This document shows positions 26,668 through 34,826 of a stretch of 38,938 nt of DNA, in pieces. Both the position numbers and the translations under genes were made by a program. The stretch is from an uncultured bacterium. GTDB taxonomy: Bacteria; Pseudomonadota; Alphaproteobacteria; Sphingomonadales; Sphingomonadaceae. Numbering within the stretch: position 1 is the stretch's first letter; the number at the start of each line of letters is the position of its first letter. The stretch is from assembly GCA_903884945.1 (NCBI GenBank), contig CAISGR010000236.1, positions 1 to 38,938 on the forward strand, read 5' to 3'. Under the pieces are notes generated by a model. That model was given only the letters and a program-made list of their open reading frames with translations, ran no database searches and had not been told where the DNA came from.

Positions 26668-26695
26668 GACGACGGCGTGCGCGCACGCCGTCGTC
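26668..26695. repeat. Perfect 28-bp palindrome between receptor and second oxygenase
   Basis: The sequence from 26668 to 26695 equals its own reverse complement (13-bp arms plus a central GC). It starts 7 bases after the receptor stop and ends 27 bases before the next ATG. As RNA it would form a very stable hairpin. The run after it (ATATTTG) has only weak U content, so partial termination, RNA stabilisation or a protein-binding dyad are all possible. Confidence 0.7.
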
Positions 26696-26722
26696 CCGGA
26701 TATATTTGAGAGAGGACGATTC

Positions 26723-27697
26723 ATGCCTGAACCAGTGTCCGGGGCTTCGGCGGGCCTGCCGATCATCGATATCGCCCCTTTGCTGGACGGCACTCTGTCC
26801 GGCGCCATGGATGTGGCGCGGAAGATTGGCACGGCGAGCAGGACCGTCGGCTTCTTCTACATCTCGGGGCATGGCATTCCGGCTGACCAGCTCGGCGATA
26901 TCTATGCGCTGGCGAACCGCTTCTTCGACGAGCCGCAAGCAGTGAAGAACGCGCTGACCATCGCCAATTCGATGAACAATCGCGGCTATGCCGGGATCGA
27001 TTCCGAAAGTCTCGATCCGGATGCGCTGGCCGACGCCAAGGAAGCCTATAATCTGGGACGCGACCCGGAGCCGGGCGAGCGGGTAGAGCCCGACCTGCCG
27101 TCGCAGGGAGCGAACCAGTGGCCCGATATTCCGGGGTTTCGCGAGGCCATGCTGGGCTATTACGAGGTGATGCGGCGGCTGTGCGAGCGCCTGCATCTCG
27201 CCTTCGCGATCGACCTTGGGCTCGCGCCCGATCATTTCGCGGGATCGATCGATCGCCCGCTCGCGACGCTGCGCCTGTTGCGCTATCCCCCCGGCACGCG
27301 CGATGATGAGCGGCCCGGCGCCGGCGCGCATACCGACTACGGGAATCTCACGATCCTCTCGCAGGACATGACCGGCGGGCTCGAGGTGTGCACGCGCGAC
27401 GGGCAATGGATCAAGGCGACGCCGGTCGAGGGAACGTTCGTGTGCAATATCGGTGACTGCCTGATGCGGTGGAGCAACGATATCTACAAATCCACGCCGC
27501 ACCGGGTGACCAATCACAGCGGGCGGCTGCGCCATTCAGTCGCGTTCTTCTTCGATCCCAATCCCGACGCGCTGATCGAATGCCTGCCGACCTGTGCGGG
27601 ACCGGACAATCCGCCTCGCTACGCCCCGATCCTGGCGGCGGATTATCTGCGCGAACGGCTCGACGCCACCTATATATTCCGCAAGCAGCCGGCCTGA
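26723..27697 (+). CDS. Isopenicillin-N-synthase-like Fe(II)/2-oxoglutarate oxygenase (second copy)
   Basis: The product is 324 residues; GAGAGAGG lies shortly before the ATG. DIOX_N has LPIIDIAPLLDG and SRTVGFFYISGHGIP. The core has His203-x-Asp205 (AHTDYGNLTIL), His260 (STPHRVTNH) and Arg270-x-Ser272 (RHS), so the iron and 2-oxoglutarate sites are complete. It is clearly distinct from the first oxygenase of the operon (shorter, no Gly-rich insertion, HTDYG instead of HCDAS), so the two probably act on different compounds or successive intermediates. It is the last gene of the uptake and oxidation block. The family includes plant-type dioxygenases and bacterial ethylene-forming enzyme; the substrate is unknown. 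Confidence 0.9.
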   Translation: MPEPVSGASAGLPIIDIAPLLDGTLSGAMDVARKIGTASRTVGFFYISGHGIPADQLGDIYALANRFFDEPQAVKNALTIANSMNNRGYAGIDSESLDPDALADAKEAYNLGRDPEPGERVEPDLPSQGANQWPDIPGFREAMLGYYEVMRRLCERLHLAFAIDLGLAPDHFAGSIDRPLATLRLLRYPPGTRDDERPGAGAHTDYGNLTILSQDMTGGLEVCTRDGQWIKATPVEGTFVCNIGDCLMRWSNDIYKSTPHRVTNHSGRLRHSVAFFFDPNPDALIECLPTCAGPDNPPRYAPILAADYLRERLDATYIFRKQPA

Positions 27698-27770
27698 GGC
27701 GGCCGCGCGCGCGGCACCGGGCAGCAATGGCTGGACGCCCGCGCCGCTAGCCACTACATCGCCTGCCGCA

Positions 27771-28034
27771 ATGGAGCTGCTTCTCATCCTCTCCGCCCTG
27801 CTGAGCGCGCTGACCGGCGCGATTTCCGGCGTGCGGGCTCCGGAGGTGAGGTTGCACCAGGCGGTGGTCGAAGCGGGGACTCTCCGCACGGCGCGGCCCT
27901 CCGCCGCTCGCACTCGCTTCCGCCCCATGATCCAGCCGGCCCCGACGCTTGTCGGCGTCGCGGCCGGAGCGGCGCGTACTGTCTTTGCAGTGCGGGCGAT
28001 CGTGCCGCTCTTCGCGGAGCGCCGGCGCGAATAG
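27771..28034 (+). CDS. Small exported or membrane protein upstream of secA
   Basis: This is an 87-residue ORF with coding-like codon use (G or C in most third positions). [20 protein letters not shown] is a hydrophobic N-terminus that could be a signal peptide or membrane anchor. The rest is basic and rich in Arg, Ala and Pro ([17 protein letters not shown]) and ends in ERRRE. No Shine-Dalgarno is obvious. A longer frame back to 27594 overlaps the oxygenase gene and lacks a reason to be coding. It ends 98 bases before secA on the same strand. No family is recognised. Its place, size and export signal recall leader peptides such as SecM, but it has no identifiable SecM arrest motif near its C-terminus. 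Confidence 0.6.
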   Translation: MELLLILSALLSALTGAISGVRAPEVRLHQAVVEAGTLRTARPSAARTRFRPMIQPAPTLVGVAAGAARTVFAVRAIVPLFAERRRE

Positions 28035-28085
28035 CGACGCCGCCCGGCCGAGGCCGGACCTGCCCGTCATCCGTTTTTCCGCGCC

Positions 28086-28099
28086 CCGGCACGTGCCGG
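28086..28099. promoter_or_regulatory. 14-bp palindrome upstream of secA
   Basis: CCGGCACGTGCCGG is a perfect palindrome located 33 bases before the secA ATG, in the gap after the small ORF. It could be an RNA hairpin in the secA leader or a dyad for a regulator. No T-run follows, so it is not a terminator. Confidence 0.35.
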
Positions 28100-28132
28100 C
28101 GATCGCGTATCCACCAACATCAGGAATTCTCC

Positions 28133-30868
28133 ATGCTCGGCGGCCTTGCCAAATCGCTTTTCGGTTCTTCGAACGACCGCTACGTCAAATCGCTCGGGGG
28201 GATCGTCGCCAAGATCGCCTCCTTCGAGCCGGTGATTTCGGCGATGACCGATGCCGAGCTGGCCAACCAGACGGTCCTGTTCCGCGAGCGGCTCGCCGGC
28301 GGCACCAAGCTCGACGACCTGCTGCCGGAAGCGTTCGCCACGGTGCGCGAGGCGGCCAAGCGGACGCTCGGCCAGCGCCATTATGACGTTCAGATGGTGG
28401 GCGGAATCGTCCTGCATCGCGGCGAGATCGCCGAGATGCGGACGGGCGAGGGCAAGACGCTGGTGGCGACGCTGGCGGTCTATCTCAACGCGCTGCCGGG
28501 AGCGGGCGTCCATGTCGTCACGGTCAACGATTATCTGGCTGCGCGCGACGCCGAATGGATGGGGCAGGTCTATCGCTTCCTCGGGCTGACGGTGGGGACG
28601 ATCGTCCCCAACCTGACCGATCAGCAGCGCCGCGACGCCTATGCCGCCGACATCACCTATGGCACGAACAACGAGTTCGGCTTCGACTATCTGCGCGACA
28701 ACATGAAATATGAGCGCAGCTCGATGGTGCAGCGCCCGTTCGCCATGGCGATCGTCGACGAGGTCGATTCCGTCCTGATCGACGAGGCACGCACCCCGCT
28801 GATCATTTCCGGCCCGACCGACGACAAGTCGGACCTGTACCGTAGCGTCGACCTTGTCGTGAAGGAACTCGACGCGATCGATTACGAGAAGGACGAGAAG
28901 CAGAAGTCGATCATCCTGACCGAGGACGGCACCGAAAAGGTCGAGCGGATGCTCGAAAAGGCAGGGCTGCTCGAGGGCGCGAACCTCTATGACTTCGAGA
29001 ATACGCAGGTGGTGCACCACCTGAACCAGGCGCTGCGCGCCAACATGATGTTCAAGCTCGACACCGACTATATCGTCAAGGACGGCAAGGTCATCATCAT
29101 CGACGAATTCACCGGCCGCATGATGGACGGACGGCGCTGGTCGGACGGCTTGCACCAGGCGGTCGAGGCGAAGGAGGGCGTGCAGATCGAGCCCGAGAAC
29201 CAGACCATGGCCTCGATCACCTTCCAGAATTATTTCCGGATGTACCCGAAGCTCGCCGGCATGACCGGTACGGCCGCCACCGAGGCGGCCGAATTCTACG
29301 ACATCTACAAAATGAATGTCGTCACGATCCCCACCAACGTGCCGGTGCAGCGCGTCGACGAGGAGGATGAATTCTACAAGGATACCGCCGACAAGTTCCA
29401 GGCGATCGCCAAGAAGATCAAGCACCATGCGGAGAAAGGCCAGCCCGTGCTGGTCGGCACCGTTTCGATCGAGAAGTCGGAACTGCTGTCGGAATTCCTA
29501 GTCAAGGAAGGCGTGAAGCACGAAGTGCTCAACGCCCGCCAGCACGAACGCGAGGCGCATATCGTCGCACAGGCGGGCCGCAAGAGCGTGGTGACGATTG
29601 CGACCAACATGGCGGGTCGCGGCACTGACATCCAGCTGGGCGGCAACCTCGAATTTCGCGTGAACGACGAACTGGCCGAAATGCCGGAAGGGCCTGAGCG
29701 CGAGGCGGCGATCGCCCGGATCAAGGCGGAGATCGCTGCCGAGAAGGCGGAAGTGCTTGCCGCGGGCGGCCTGTTCGTGCTCGGTACCGAGCGCCATGAG
29801 AGCCGTCGCATCGACAACCAGCTGCGCGGTCGTTCGGGCCGGCAAGGCGATCCGGGCCTCAGCCGCTTCTATCTCAGCCTCGACGACGACCTGCTGCGCA
29901 TCTTCGGGCCGGATACGCTGTTCGCGCGGATGATGCGATCGAACATCGGCGATGGTGAGGCGATCGGCTCGAAATGGCTCTCCAAGGCGATCGAGACCGC
30001 CCAGAAGAAGGTCGAAGCGCGCAATTACGACATCCGCAAGCAGGTCGTCGAATATGACGATGTGATGAACGACCAGCGCAAGGTGATCTACGAGCAGCGC
30101 GCGGATATCATGGACGCCGACACAGTGGGCGATGTCGTCGCCGACATGCGCGCCGAGCTGGTCAATTCCATCGTCGGCGAGGCGTGCCCGCCGAACTCCT
30201 ACCCCGAGCAATGGGACGTGGAGGGAATGCGCGCCAAGCTCGCCGAGACGCTCGGGCTCGAGCCGCCAATCGACGACTGGCTGAAGGAAGAGGCGATCGA
30301 CCCGGAGCTGGTCGAGGAACGCGTGCGCCAGGCAGCCGATGCGGCGGTGGCGGAAAAGGCGGCGATGCTCGAGCCGGACCAGTGGATTCAGGTAGAGAAG
30401 TCGATCCTGCTGCAGAATCTCGACCATCACTGGAAGGAGCATCTGGCGACGCTCGATGCGCTGCGTCAGGTGGTGCATCTGCGCGCCTATGCCCAGAAGA
30501 CGCCGATCAACGAATATAAGCAGGAGGCTTTCTCGCTATTCGAGCGGATGCTCGGCAATATTCGCGAGGATGTGACGCGCACGATCGCGCACGCCACCTT
30601 CCAGATCCAGGAGGCGCCGCGGCTTCCGGATCTGCCCGATTTCATCACGGCCCATTTCGACCCGTTCAGCGGGGACGACGACAGCTTCGATATCGATGCG
30701 GGAACGCGCGGGCTGATCACGACCACGTTGCCGCCGCTGTCGATCCCGCAGCCGGACAGTCCCAATATCGGCGAAGACCCGGCGGATTGGGAAGGCAAGG
30801 TCAGCCGCAACGCCCCTTGCCCCTGCGGCTCGGGCCGCAAGTACAAGCACTGCCACGGCGCGGTCTGA
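28133..30868 (+). CDS. secA: Preprotein translocase ATPase SecA
   Basis: The product is 911 residues, full length, with AGGAA before the ATG. DEAD-motor NBD1 has [13 protein letters not shown] (Walker A at 105-109) and [20 protein letters not shown]. The preprotein cross-linking region follows, then NBD2 with [13 protein letters not shown] and [12 protein letters not shown]. The helical wing/scaffold domain contains [14 protein letters not shown]. The C-terminal SEC-C zinc site is [14 protein letters not shown], which also serves SecB and phospholipid contacts. SecA pushes unfolded preproteins, including the signal-peptide proteins encoded in this window, through SecYEG using ATP. All motifs are intact. 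Confidence 0.98.
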   Translation: MLGGLAKSLFGSSNDRYVKSLGGIVAKIASFEPVISAMTDAELANQTVLFRERLAGGTKLDDLLPEAFATVREAAKRTLGQRHYDVQMVGGIVLHRGEIAEMRTGEGKTLVATLAVYLNALPGAGVHVVTVNDYLAARDAEWMGQVYRFLGLTVGTIVPNLTDQQRRDAYAADITYGTNNEFGFDYLRDNMKYERSSMVQRPFAMAIVDEVDSVLIDEARTPLIISGPTDDKSDLYRSVDLVVKELDAIDYEKDEKQKSIILTEDGTEKVERMLEKAGLLEGANLYDFENTQVVHHLNQALRANMMFKLDTDYIVKDGKVIIIDEFTGRMMDGRRWSDGLHQAVEAKEGVQIEPENQTMASITFQNYFRMYPKLAGMTGTAATEAAEFYDIYKMNVVTIPTNVPVQRVDEEDEFYKDTADKFQAIAKKIKHHAEKGQPVLVGTVSIEKSELLSEFLVKEGVKHEVLNARQHEREAHIVAQAGRKSVVTIATNMAGRGTDIQLGGNLEFRVNDELAEMPEGPEREAAIARIKAEIAAEKAEVLAAGGLFVLGTERHESRRIDNQLRGRSGRQGDPGLSRFYLSLDDDLLRIFGPDTLFARMMRSNIGDGEAIGSKWLSKAIETAQKKVEARNYDIRKQVVEYDDVMNDQRKVIYEQRADIMDADTVGDVVADMRAELVNSIVGEACPPNSYPEQWDVEGMRAKLAETLGLEPPIDDWLKEEAIDPELVEERVRQAADAAVAEKAAMLEPDQWIQVEKSILLQNLDHHWKEHLATLDALRQVVHLRAYAQKTPINEYKQEAFSLFERMLGNIREDVTRTIAHATFQIQEAPRLPDLPDFITAHFDPFSGDDDSFDIDAGTRGLITTTLPPLSIPQPDSPNIGEDPADWEGKVSRNAPCPCGSGRKYKHCHGAV

Positions 30869-30871
30869 TGG

Positions 30872-30906
30872 ATCGGCTCCCCCGCGCGGTGGCGGGGGAG
30901 CCCGAT
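30872..30906. terminator. Bidirectional hairpin between secA and the lipoprotein gene
   Basis: An 11-bp GC-rich stem (30875-30885 with 30892-30902) can be extended on both sides by a few pairs with one bulge. It begins 4-6 bases after the secA stop and ends just before the stop of the convergent lipoprotein gene. Neither strand has a T-run after the stem, so termination efficiency is uncertain; a role as a shared 3' stabilising hairpin is also possible. Confidence 0.55.
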
Positions 30907-30910
30907 ACGG

Positions 30911-31489
30911 TTATTGGGGCGCGACGATCGTCGGCCCGAGATTCGTCATTACCTCGCGCGCGTCGAAGGCGCGTACGTTGTTGGCAGGCTTGGGCCCGTG
31001 GCCCATCACGATCTCGGCACTGGCCTCGTATTTGTCGACTGTCGTGACGTCGATATCGCGATCCCAGAAGGGATCGCCCCAGAAAGGATCCCAACTCCGC
31101 CAGCCGAAGCCGCGGCCGCGGTAGCGCCAACTCGGGCCCCAATAGCCGTAAGGCCCCGGGCCGAAGGCGCCTGGCGTGGTATAGGTGCGCGTACGCCGGT
31201 CGGTCTGGCGATCAGCCAGGATGAAATGGTCATAGCCGTGCTGCACCGTCAGTTCCGCGGCGCGATACAGCAGATAGCGCTCGACCGTGTCGCGCGATGT
31301 ATAGCTGTTGCCGGCGAAGCTCACCATGTACCGGTTCGACTCGATCATCCGGTCGCTGTAACCGGCGCGCGCGAAGCCGGTCCCGGTCGCCGGGCGATAG
31401 GCGGTCTCGGTGGCGCAGCCCGCCAGCACGAGCAATCCCGAAGCCAATACCGCGGCCGTTGCAATACGCCGTGAACGTCTGGGTCTCAT
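30911..31489 (-). CDS. Sphingomonad-type lipoprotein of unknown function
   Basis: The product is 192 residues from ATG 31489, chosen because GGAGG lies five bases upstream and opens a lipoprotein signal peptide (MRPRRSRRIATAAVLAS, lipobox LAGC with Cys25). The mature part begins with a motif region GTGFARAGYSDRMIESNRYMV, continues with FAGNSYTSRDTVERYLLYRAAELTV and YDHFILADRQTD, and has a Trp/Gly/Tyr-rich segment (about residues 110-140) before VTTVDKYEASAEIVMG. This arrangement resembles the CC0125/CC1285 family of small alphaproteobacterial lipoproteins, from memory. It is anchored in the envelope; no function is known. A longer frame to 32578 runs opposite the deacetylase gene and is rejected. 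Confidence 0.82.
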   Translation of the reverse strand: MRPRRSRRIATAAVLASGLLVLAGCATETAYRPATGTGFARAGYSDRMIESNRYMVSFAGNSYTSRDTVERYLLYRAAELTVQHGYDHFILADRQTDRRTRTYTTPGAFGPGPYGYWGPSWRYRGRGFGWRSWDPFWGDPFWDRDIDVTTVDKYEASAEIVMGHGPKPANNVRAFDAREVMTNLGPTIVAPQ

Positions 31490-31702
31490 ATCGTCCTCCA
31501 TCTCGGCCCGTGCGGCGAAACGGTCCGCAAATGCCGTCAGTGGTGGAACGATCGAATCGCCGCTTGTGTCCCGAAAACCCGGAAGCCGATATCGATTCAG
31601 CGTGGTTGTCTCGCAGGGCCGGGAGCGGCTAGGAATCCGGGTTCCCCGCAGCGTCAAACCCGGCGCCTCGTCTCGGCTCGCTCGCCAAGGAAACAGGCTT
31701 AC

Positions 31703-32659
31703 ATGAAGAACCAGCATGTCGCGCTGCGCATCCTGTCGTACGTCCTGGCGCTGGCGGTGCCGGCAGCCGCCGAGGCCGGCCGCGGGAAGATCGCACTCAC
31801 CTTCGATGACCTGCCTGCGCTGACGATCCTCAACGACCAGCCCTATGTGAATTATCTGAACGCAACCATCCTGCGCGGGCTGAAGCGACACCACATACCG
31901 GCCACGGGCTTCGTCAACGAGGGCAAGCTCGACGATATCGACCGGCCCCAGCAGATTGCCGTGCTGAGAGAATGGCTCGATGCGTCGATGGACCTCGGCA
32001 ATCACACCTTCTCGCATGAATCGCCCAACAAGCTCGGGGCGGCGGGATATATCGCCGACATCGCGAAGGGGGAACCAGTCACGCGGGCGCTGCTGGCGGC
32101 GCGTCACCGGAGGATTCGCTGGTTTCGTCATCCCTATCTCGAGACCGGCACGCCCGAAGCGGTGAAGCGCGAAATCGATACCTGGCTGAGGGGCCATAGC
32201 TATCGTATCGCGCCGGTGACCATCGATGCCGACGACTGGCAATTCGCCGAGCCCTATGACGACGCGATCGCCCGACGCGACGAGCCGCGCCGGAAGCGCA
32301 TCCGCGCGCAATATCTGGAATATACCGAACGGATGATCGCCTGGTATCGCCATGGCGCCCACGCCCTGTTCGGCCGCGATATCTCCTATGTGATGCTGCT
32401 CCACGCGACCCGCCTCAACGCCGACTGCATCGACGATCTTGCGGCGATCCTCAGGCGGGCAAAGCTGAGCCCGGTCAGCCTCGAAGCGGCGATGAAGGAT
32501 CCAGCCTATCGGACCCGCGATCCCTATGCCGGGAAGGACGGCATCGAGTGGCTGGAGCGATGGTCGATGGAGCTCCACAAGGAATTGCCGTGGGACAGCT
32601 ATGCCGACGTGCCTGCCGACATCCAGGCCGACTATAACAGGGTCGATCGAGACCGTTGA
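31703..32659 (+). CDS. Secreted polysaccharide deacetylase (NodB homology, CE4)
   Basis: The 318-residue protein has a signal peptide (about residues 1-26, ending AEAG) and AAGGAAA before the ATG. NodB motifs are present: LTFDDLPAL with the catalytic-base and metal Asp pair, NHTFSHES with the two zinc His residues, and WFRHPYLETG with the Arg and Pro of motif 3. It should remove N- or O-acetyl groups from a polysaccharide or peptidoglycan in the envelope. A C-terminal region of about 80 residues beyond the core (LEAAMKDPAYRTRDPYAGKD) is typical of a bacterial subgroup often annotated simply as polysaccharide deacetylase. It is divergent from the lipoprotein gene across a 213-base interval. 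The substrate is unknown. Confidence 0.9.
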   Translation: MKNQHVALRILSYVLALAVPAAAEAGRGKIALTFDDLPALTILNDQPYVNYLNATILRGLKRHHIPATGFVNEGKLDDIDRPQQIAVLREWLDASMDLGNHTFSHESPNKLGAAGYIADIAKGEPVTRALLAARHRRIRWFRHPYLETGTPEAVKREIDTWLRGHSYRIAPVTIDADDWQFAEPYDDAIARRDEPRRKRIRAQYLEYTERMIAWYRHGAHALFGRDISYVMLLHATRLNADCIDDLAAILRRAKLSPVSLEAAMKDPAYRTRDPYAGKDGIEWLERWSMELHKELPWDSYADVPADIQADYNRVDRDR

Positions 32660-32718
32660 GCACCCTTGGTGCGAACGGACCCGGCGACTGGGGTTCGCAC
32701 ACCCTCAATTTCTGAAAC

Positions 32719-32793
32719 TGGCTCCCCGGGCCGGATTCGAACCAGCGACCATTCGATTAACAGTCGAACGCTCTACCACTGAGCTACCGGGGA
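32719..32793 (-). tRNA. tRNA-Asn (anticodon GTT)
   Basis: On the minus strand a complete cloverleaf can be drawn. The 7-bp acceptor stem is TCCCCGG with CCGGGGA. The D arm is GCTCAGTGGTAGAGC, the anticodon stem-loop TTCGACTGTTAATCGAA has loop CTGTTAA and anticodon GTT, and the T arm contains GGTTCGAATCC. The discriminator is G, and CCA is encoded at 32719-32721. Length is 75 with CCA. A strong promoter lies 40 bases upstream. Confidence 0.97.
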
Positions 32794-32833
32794 ATGCCGG
32801 GTTTCCGCGGGGCCAGCCCTGCGGGAGGCGCGC

Positions 32834-32862
32834 CTATAGCAGCGGGATTTGACGCATTGCAA
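32834..32862 (-). promoter_or_regulatory. Sigma-70-type promoter of tRNA-Asn
   Basis: On the minus strand TTGCAA (32857-32862) and CTATAG (32834-32839) are separated by 17 bases and followed by a GC-rich discriminator, ending about 40 bases before the tRNA 5' end. The stable-RNA style discriminator and spacing make this a convincing promoter. It lies just after the nadK stop, so the tRNA is transcribed independently of nadK. Confidence 0.7.
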
Positions 32863-32867
32863 GGCCT

Positions 32868-33641
32868 TCACGCGATGAATTGTTCCATCGTTATCCGGTC
32901 ATCGAGCGCGTGCTCCGGATCGAACAGCAAGGTGAGCTCGCGCGAGCGGTCGATCGCGATGTCGACGCGGGCAACTTCGCGAATCTCCCGCTGGTCCGCG
33001 ACGGCGCTGACCGGACGCTTGCCCGGCTCGAGCACGCGCAGCGATATCCGTGCCTTGTCGGGAAGAATCGCGCCACGCCAGCGGCGCGGGCGGAACGGGC
33101 TGATCGGTGTGAGTGCCAGCATCGCCGAACCGAGCGGCAGGATGGGCCCCTGCGCGGACAGATTGTACGCGGTCGAGCCGGCGGGCGTCGCGACCAGGAT
33201 CCCGTCGCAGGCGAGTTCCTCGAGCACGACGCGCTCGTTGACGGTCACCTCGAGCTTCGCCGTCTGGCGCGTTTCGCGCAGCAGCGAGACCTCGTTGATC
33301 GCGGGCAGCGTGTAGACCTCCCCATGCACCGTCTCCGCCGTCATGCCGAGCGGAATGACCTTGAAGGTCTTGGCGCGCGCCAGACGGTCGTTGAGACCAT
33401 GCCGGCGCCATTCGTTCATCAGGAAGCCGACCGTGCCGAGATTCATGCCGAACACGGGCACGACCGGCTTGCGGCGCTCCAGCATCGCGTGGAGCGTCTG
33501 GAGCATGAATCCGTCGCCGCCGAGCGCGACGATCATTTCCGCATCCTCGACCGGCACCCAATCATAGGCATCGGCAAGCTCCGCCGCGGCAACCTGGGCT
33601 TGCGGGGTAGGGGAGGCGACGAGCGCCCGGCGTTCAGCCAT
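32868..33641 (-). CDS. nadK: NAD kinase
   Basis: The product is 257 residues, normal length for the alphaproteobacterial enzyme. It has the GGDG motif (41-44, VALGGDGFMLQTL), MNLGTVGFLMNEW, the conserved NERVVLEELACDGILVATP and GSTAYNLSAQGPIL. It phosphorylates NAD to NADP with ATP and so sets the NADPH pool. It starts 9 bases after the moaA stop, and the two genes probably form an operon. Confidence 0.96.
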   Translation of the reverse strand: MAERRALVASPTPQAQVAAAELADAYDWVPVEDAEMIVALGGDGFMLQTLHAMLERRKPVVPVFGMNLGTVGFLMNEWRRHGLNDRLARAKTFKVIPLGMTAETVHGEVYTLPAINEVSLLRETRQTAKLEVTVNERVVLEELACDGILVATPAGSTAYNLSAQGPILPLGSAMLALTPISPFRPRRWRGAILPDKARISLRVLEPGKRPVSAVADQREIREVARVDIAIDRSRELTLLFDPEHALDDRITMEQFIA

Positions 33642-33650
33642 GTCGACGGC

Positions 33651-34646
33651 TCATCCGCCAGTGACGCTCATGTGGCGCGCCACGGCAGGCGCGGCGGCCG
33701 CGATATCGAACTCGTGCCGGGCGGGCTTGGTTGCCATGGCGGCATCAAGCGCCGCGTCGAGACCGGAGATGCCGTCGCCACGGACGATGCGCTTCAGGTC
33801 GACCTGATCGTCATGGCCGAGGCAGGTGTAGAGCACGCCTTCCGTCGTCAGGCGGACGCGGTTGCAGGTGTCGCAGAAATTGGCGGTCAGTGGGGAAATC
33901 AGCCCGAGGCGGGTGCCCGTGCCGTCGACGCGCCAGTAGCGTGCGGGCCCACCACTGCGGTGCGGATCGCGCACCAGCGGGAAGCTGGCGGCAAGATCGT
34001 CGAACACGGCCGTCAGGGGCACGAACCGGTCGGCGCGATCCTCGTCGATCGTACCGAGCGGCATGGTCTCGATCAGGGAAAGGTCGAGGCCTTCGGCAAC
34101 GCACCAGTCAAGCATCGCGGCGATTTCGTGGTCGTTGAGGCCCTTGAGGGCCACCATGTTGATCTTGACGGCCAGCCCCGCATCGCGCGCAGCGAAGATC
34201 CCGGCAAGCACGCGATCGACCTCGCCGTGGCGGGTGATGTAGCGGAAGGTCTCGGGGTCGCGGCTGTCGAGGCTTACATTGACGCGCCGCATGCCGGCAT
34301 CGGCCAGGGCGCCGGCATGTTCGGCGAGGCGGTTGCCGTTGGTCGTCATGGTCAGTTCTTCGAGGCCGGCTCCGACATGGCGCCCGAGGCGCTTGACCAA
34401 CTCCCCGACGTCGCGGCGCACCAGGGGTTCACCCCCTGTGAGGCGAATCTTGGTGATGCCGCGTGCGATGAAACGCTCCGCGATCAGCGCGATCTCCTCA
34501 AGGCTGAGCAGCGCCGCGCGGGGCAGGAAGGTCATTTGTTCGGCCATGCAATAGCGGCACCGCAGATCGCAGCGATCCGTCACAGATATCCGGAGATAGC
34601 TGATCGTGCGGCCGTGGCGGTCGATCAGGGCGGGTGCGCAGGCCAT
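33651..34646 (-). CDS. moaA: GTP 3',8-cyclase MoaA
   Basis: This is a radical-SAM enzyme of 331 residues. The N-terminal cluster motif CDLRCRYC (Cys26, Cys30, Cys33) binds the SAM iron-sulfur cluster. KIRLTGGEPLVRRDV follows. A C-terminal second cluster is marked by FCDTCNRVRLTTEGVLYTC (CxxCx13C), and the chain ends in the Gly-Gly pair (SVTGG) needed for catalysis. It converts GTP to 3',8-cyclo-GTP, the first step of molybdenum cofactor synthesis, with MoaC. No other moa gene is in the window. nadK follows 9 bases downstream. Confidence 0.97.
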   Translation of the reverse strand: MACAPALIDRHGRTISYLRISVTDRCDLRCRYCMAEQMTFLPRAALLSLEEIALIAERFIARGITKIRLTGGEPLVRRDVGELVKRLGRHVGAGLEELTMTTNGNRLAEHAGALADAGMRRVNVSLDSRDPETFRYITRHGEVDRVLAGIFAARDAGLAVKINMVALKGLNDHEIAAMLDWCVAEGLDLSLIETMPLGTIDEDRADRFVPLTAVFDDLAASFPLVRDPHRSGGPARYWRVDGTGTRLGLISPLTANFCDTCNRVRLTTEGVLYTCLGHDDQVDLKRIVRGDGISGLDAALDAAMATKPARHEFDIAAAAPAVARHMSVTGG

Positions 34647-34738
34647 GGTTCACGAGCTAAGCCTTCGCGGGGCCGCTAACAACCCCGTTTGGGGATTGTG
34701 GCCTCCAGGCGTCCGGTTCCGGATCAGTTCGGGATGGC

Positions 34739-34826
34739 GGGACTCTTGTTCTTCCCGCGCAAACCTTGGAAGAGGAGAAGGGCGATCCCGCGATGTGCTC
34801 AGGACGAACGGAGGAACAGGAATCCC
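34739..34826. repeat. 88-bp element with imperfect 17-bp terminal inverted repeats
   Basis: Bases 34739-34755 and the reverse complement of 34810-34826 match at 14 of 17 positions. The element lies in the divergent interval between moaA and the EAL gene and ends exactly at the TTG start codon of the latter; its right arm contains GGAGGAA, the ribosome binding site. The size, terminal repeats and intergenic position suggest a miniature repeat of a dispersed family, but no copy elsewhere in the window is seen. Confidence 0.45.

Noticed and set aside
31490..32578. Upstream extension of the lipoprotein gene to 555 codons
   Set aside because: It runs antisense to the deacetylase gene and would bury the lipoprotein signal peptide; GGAGG supports the start at 31489.
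32880..34679. 599-codon plus-strand frame opposite nadK and moaA
   Set aside because: It spans the complement of two well-conserved genes and the gap between them, and shows no domain.
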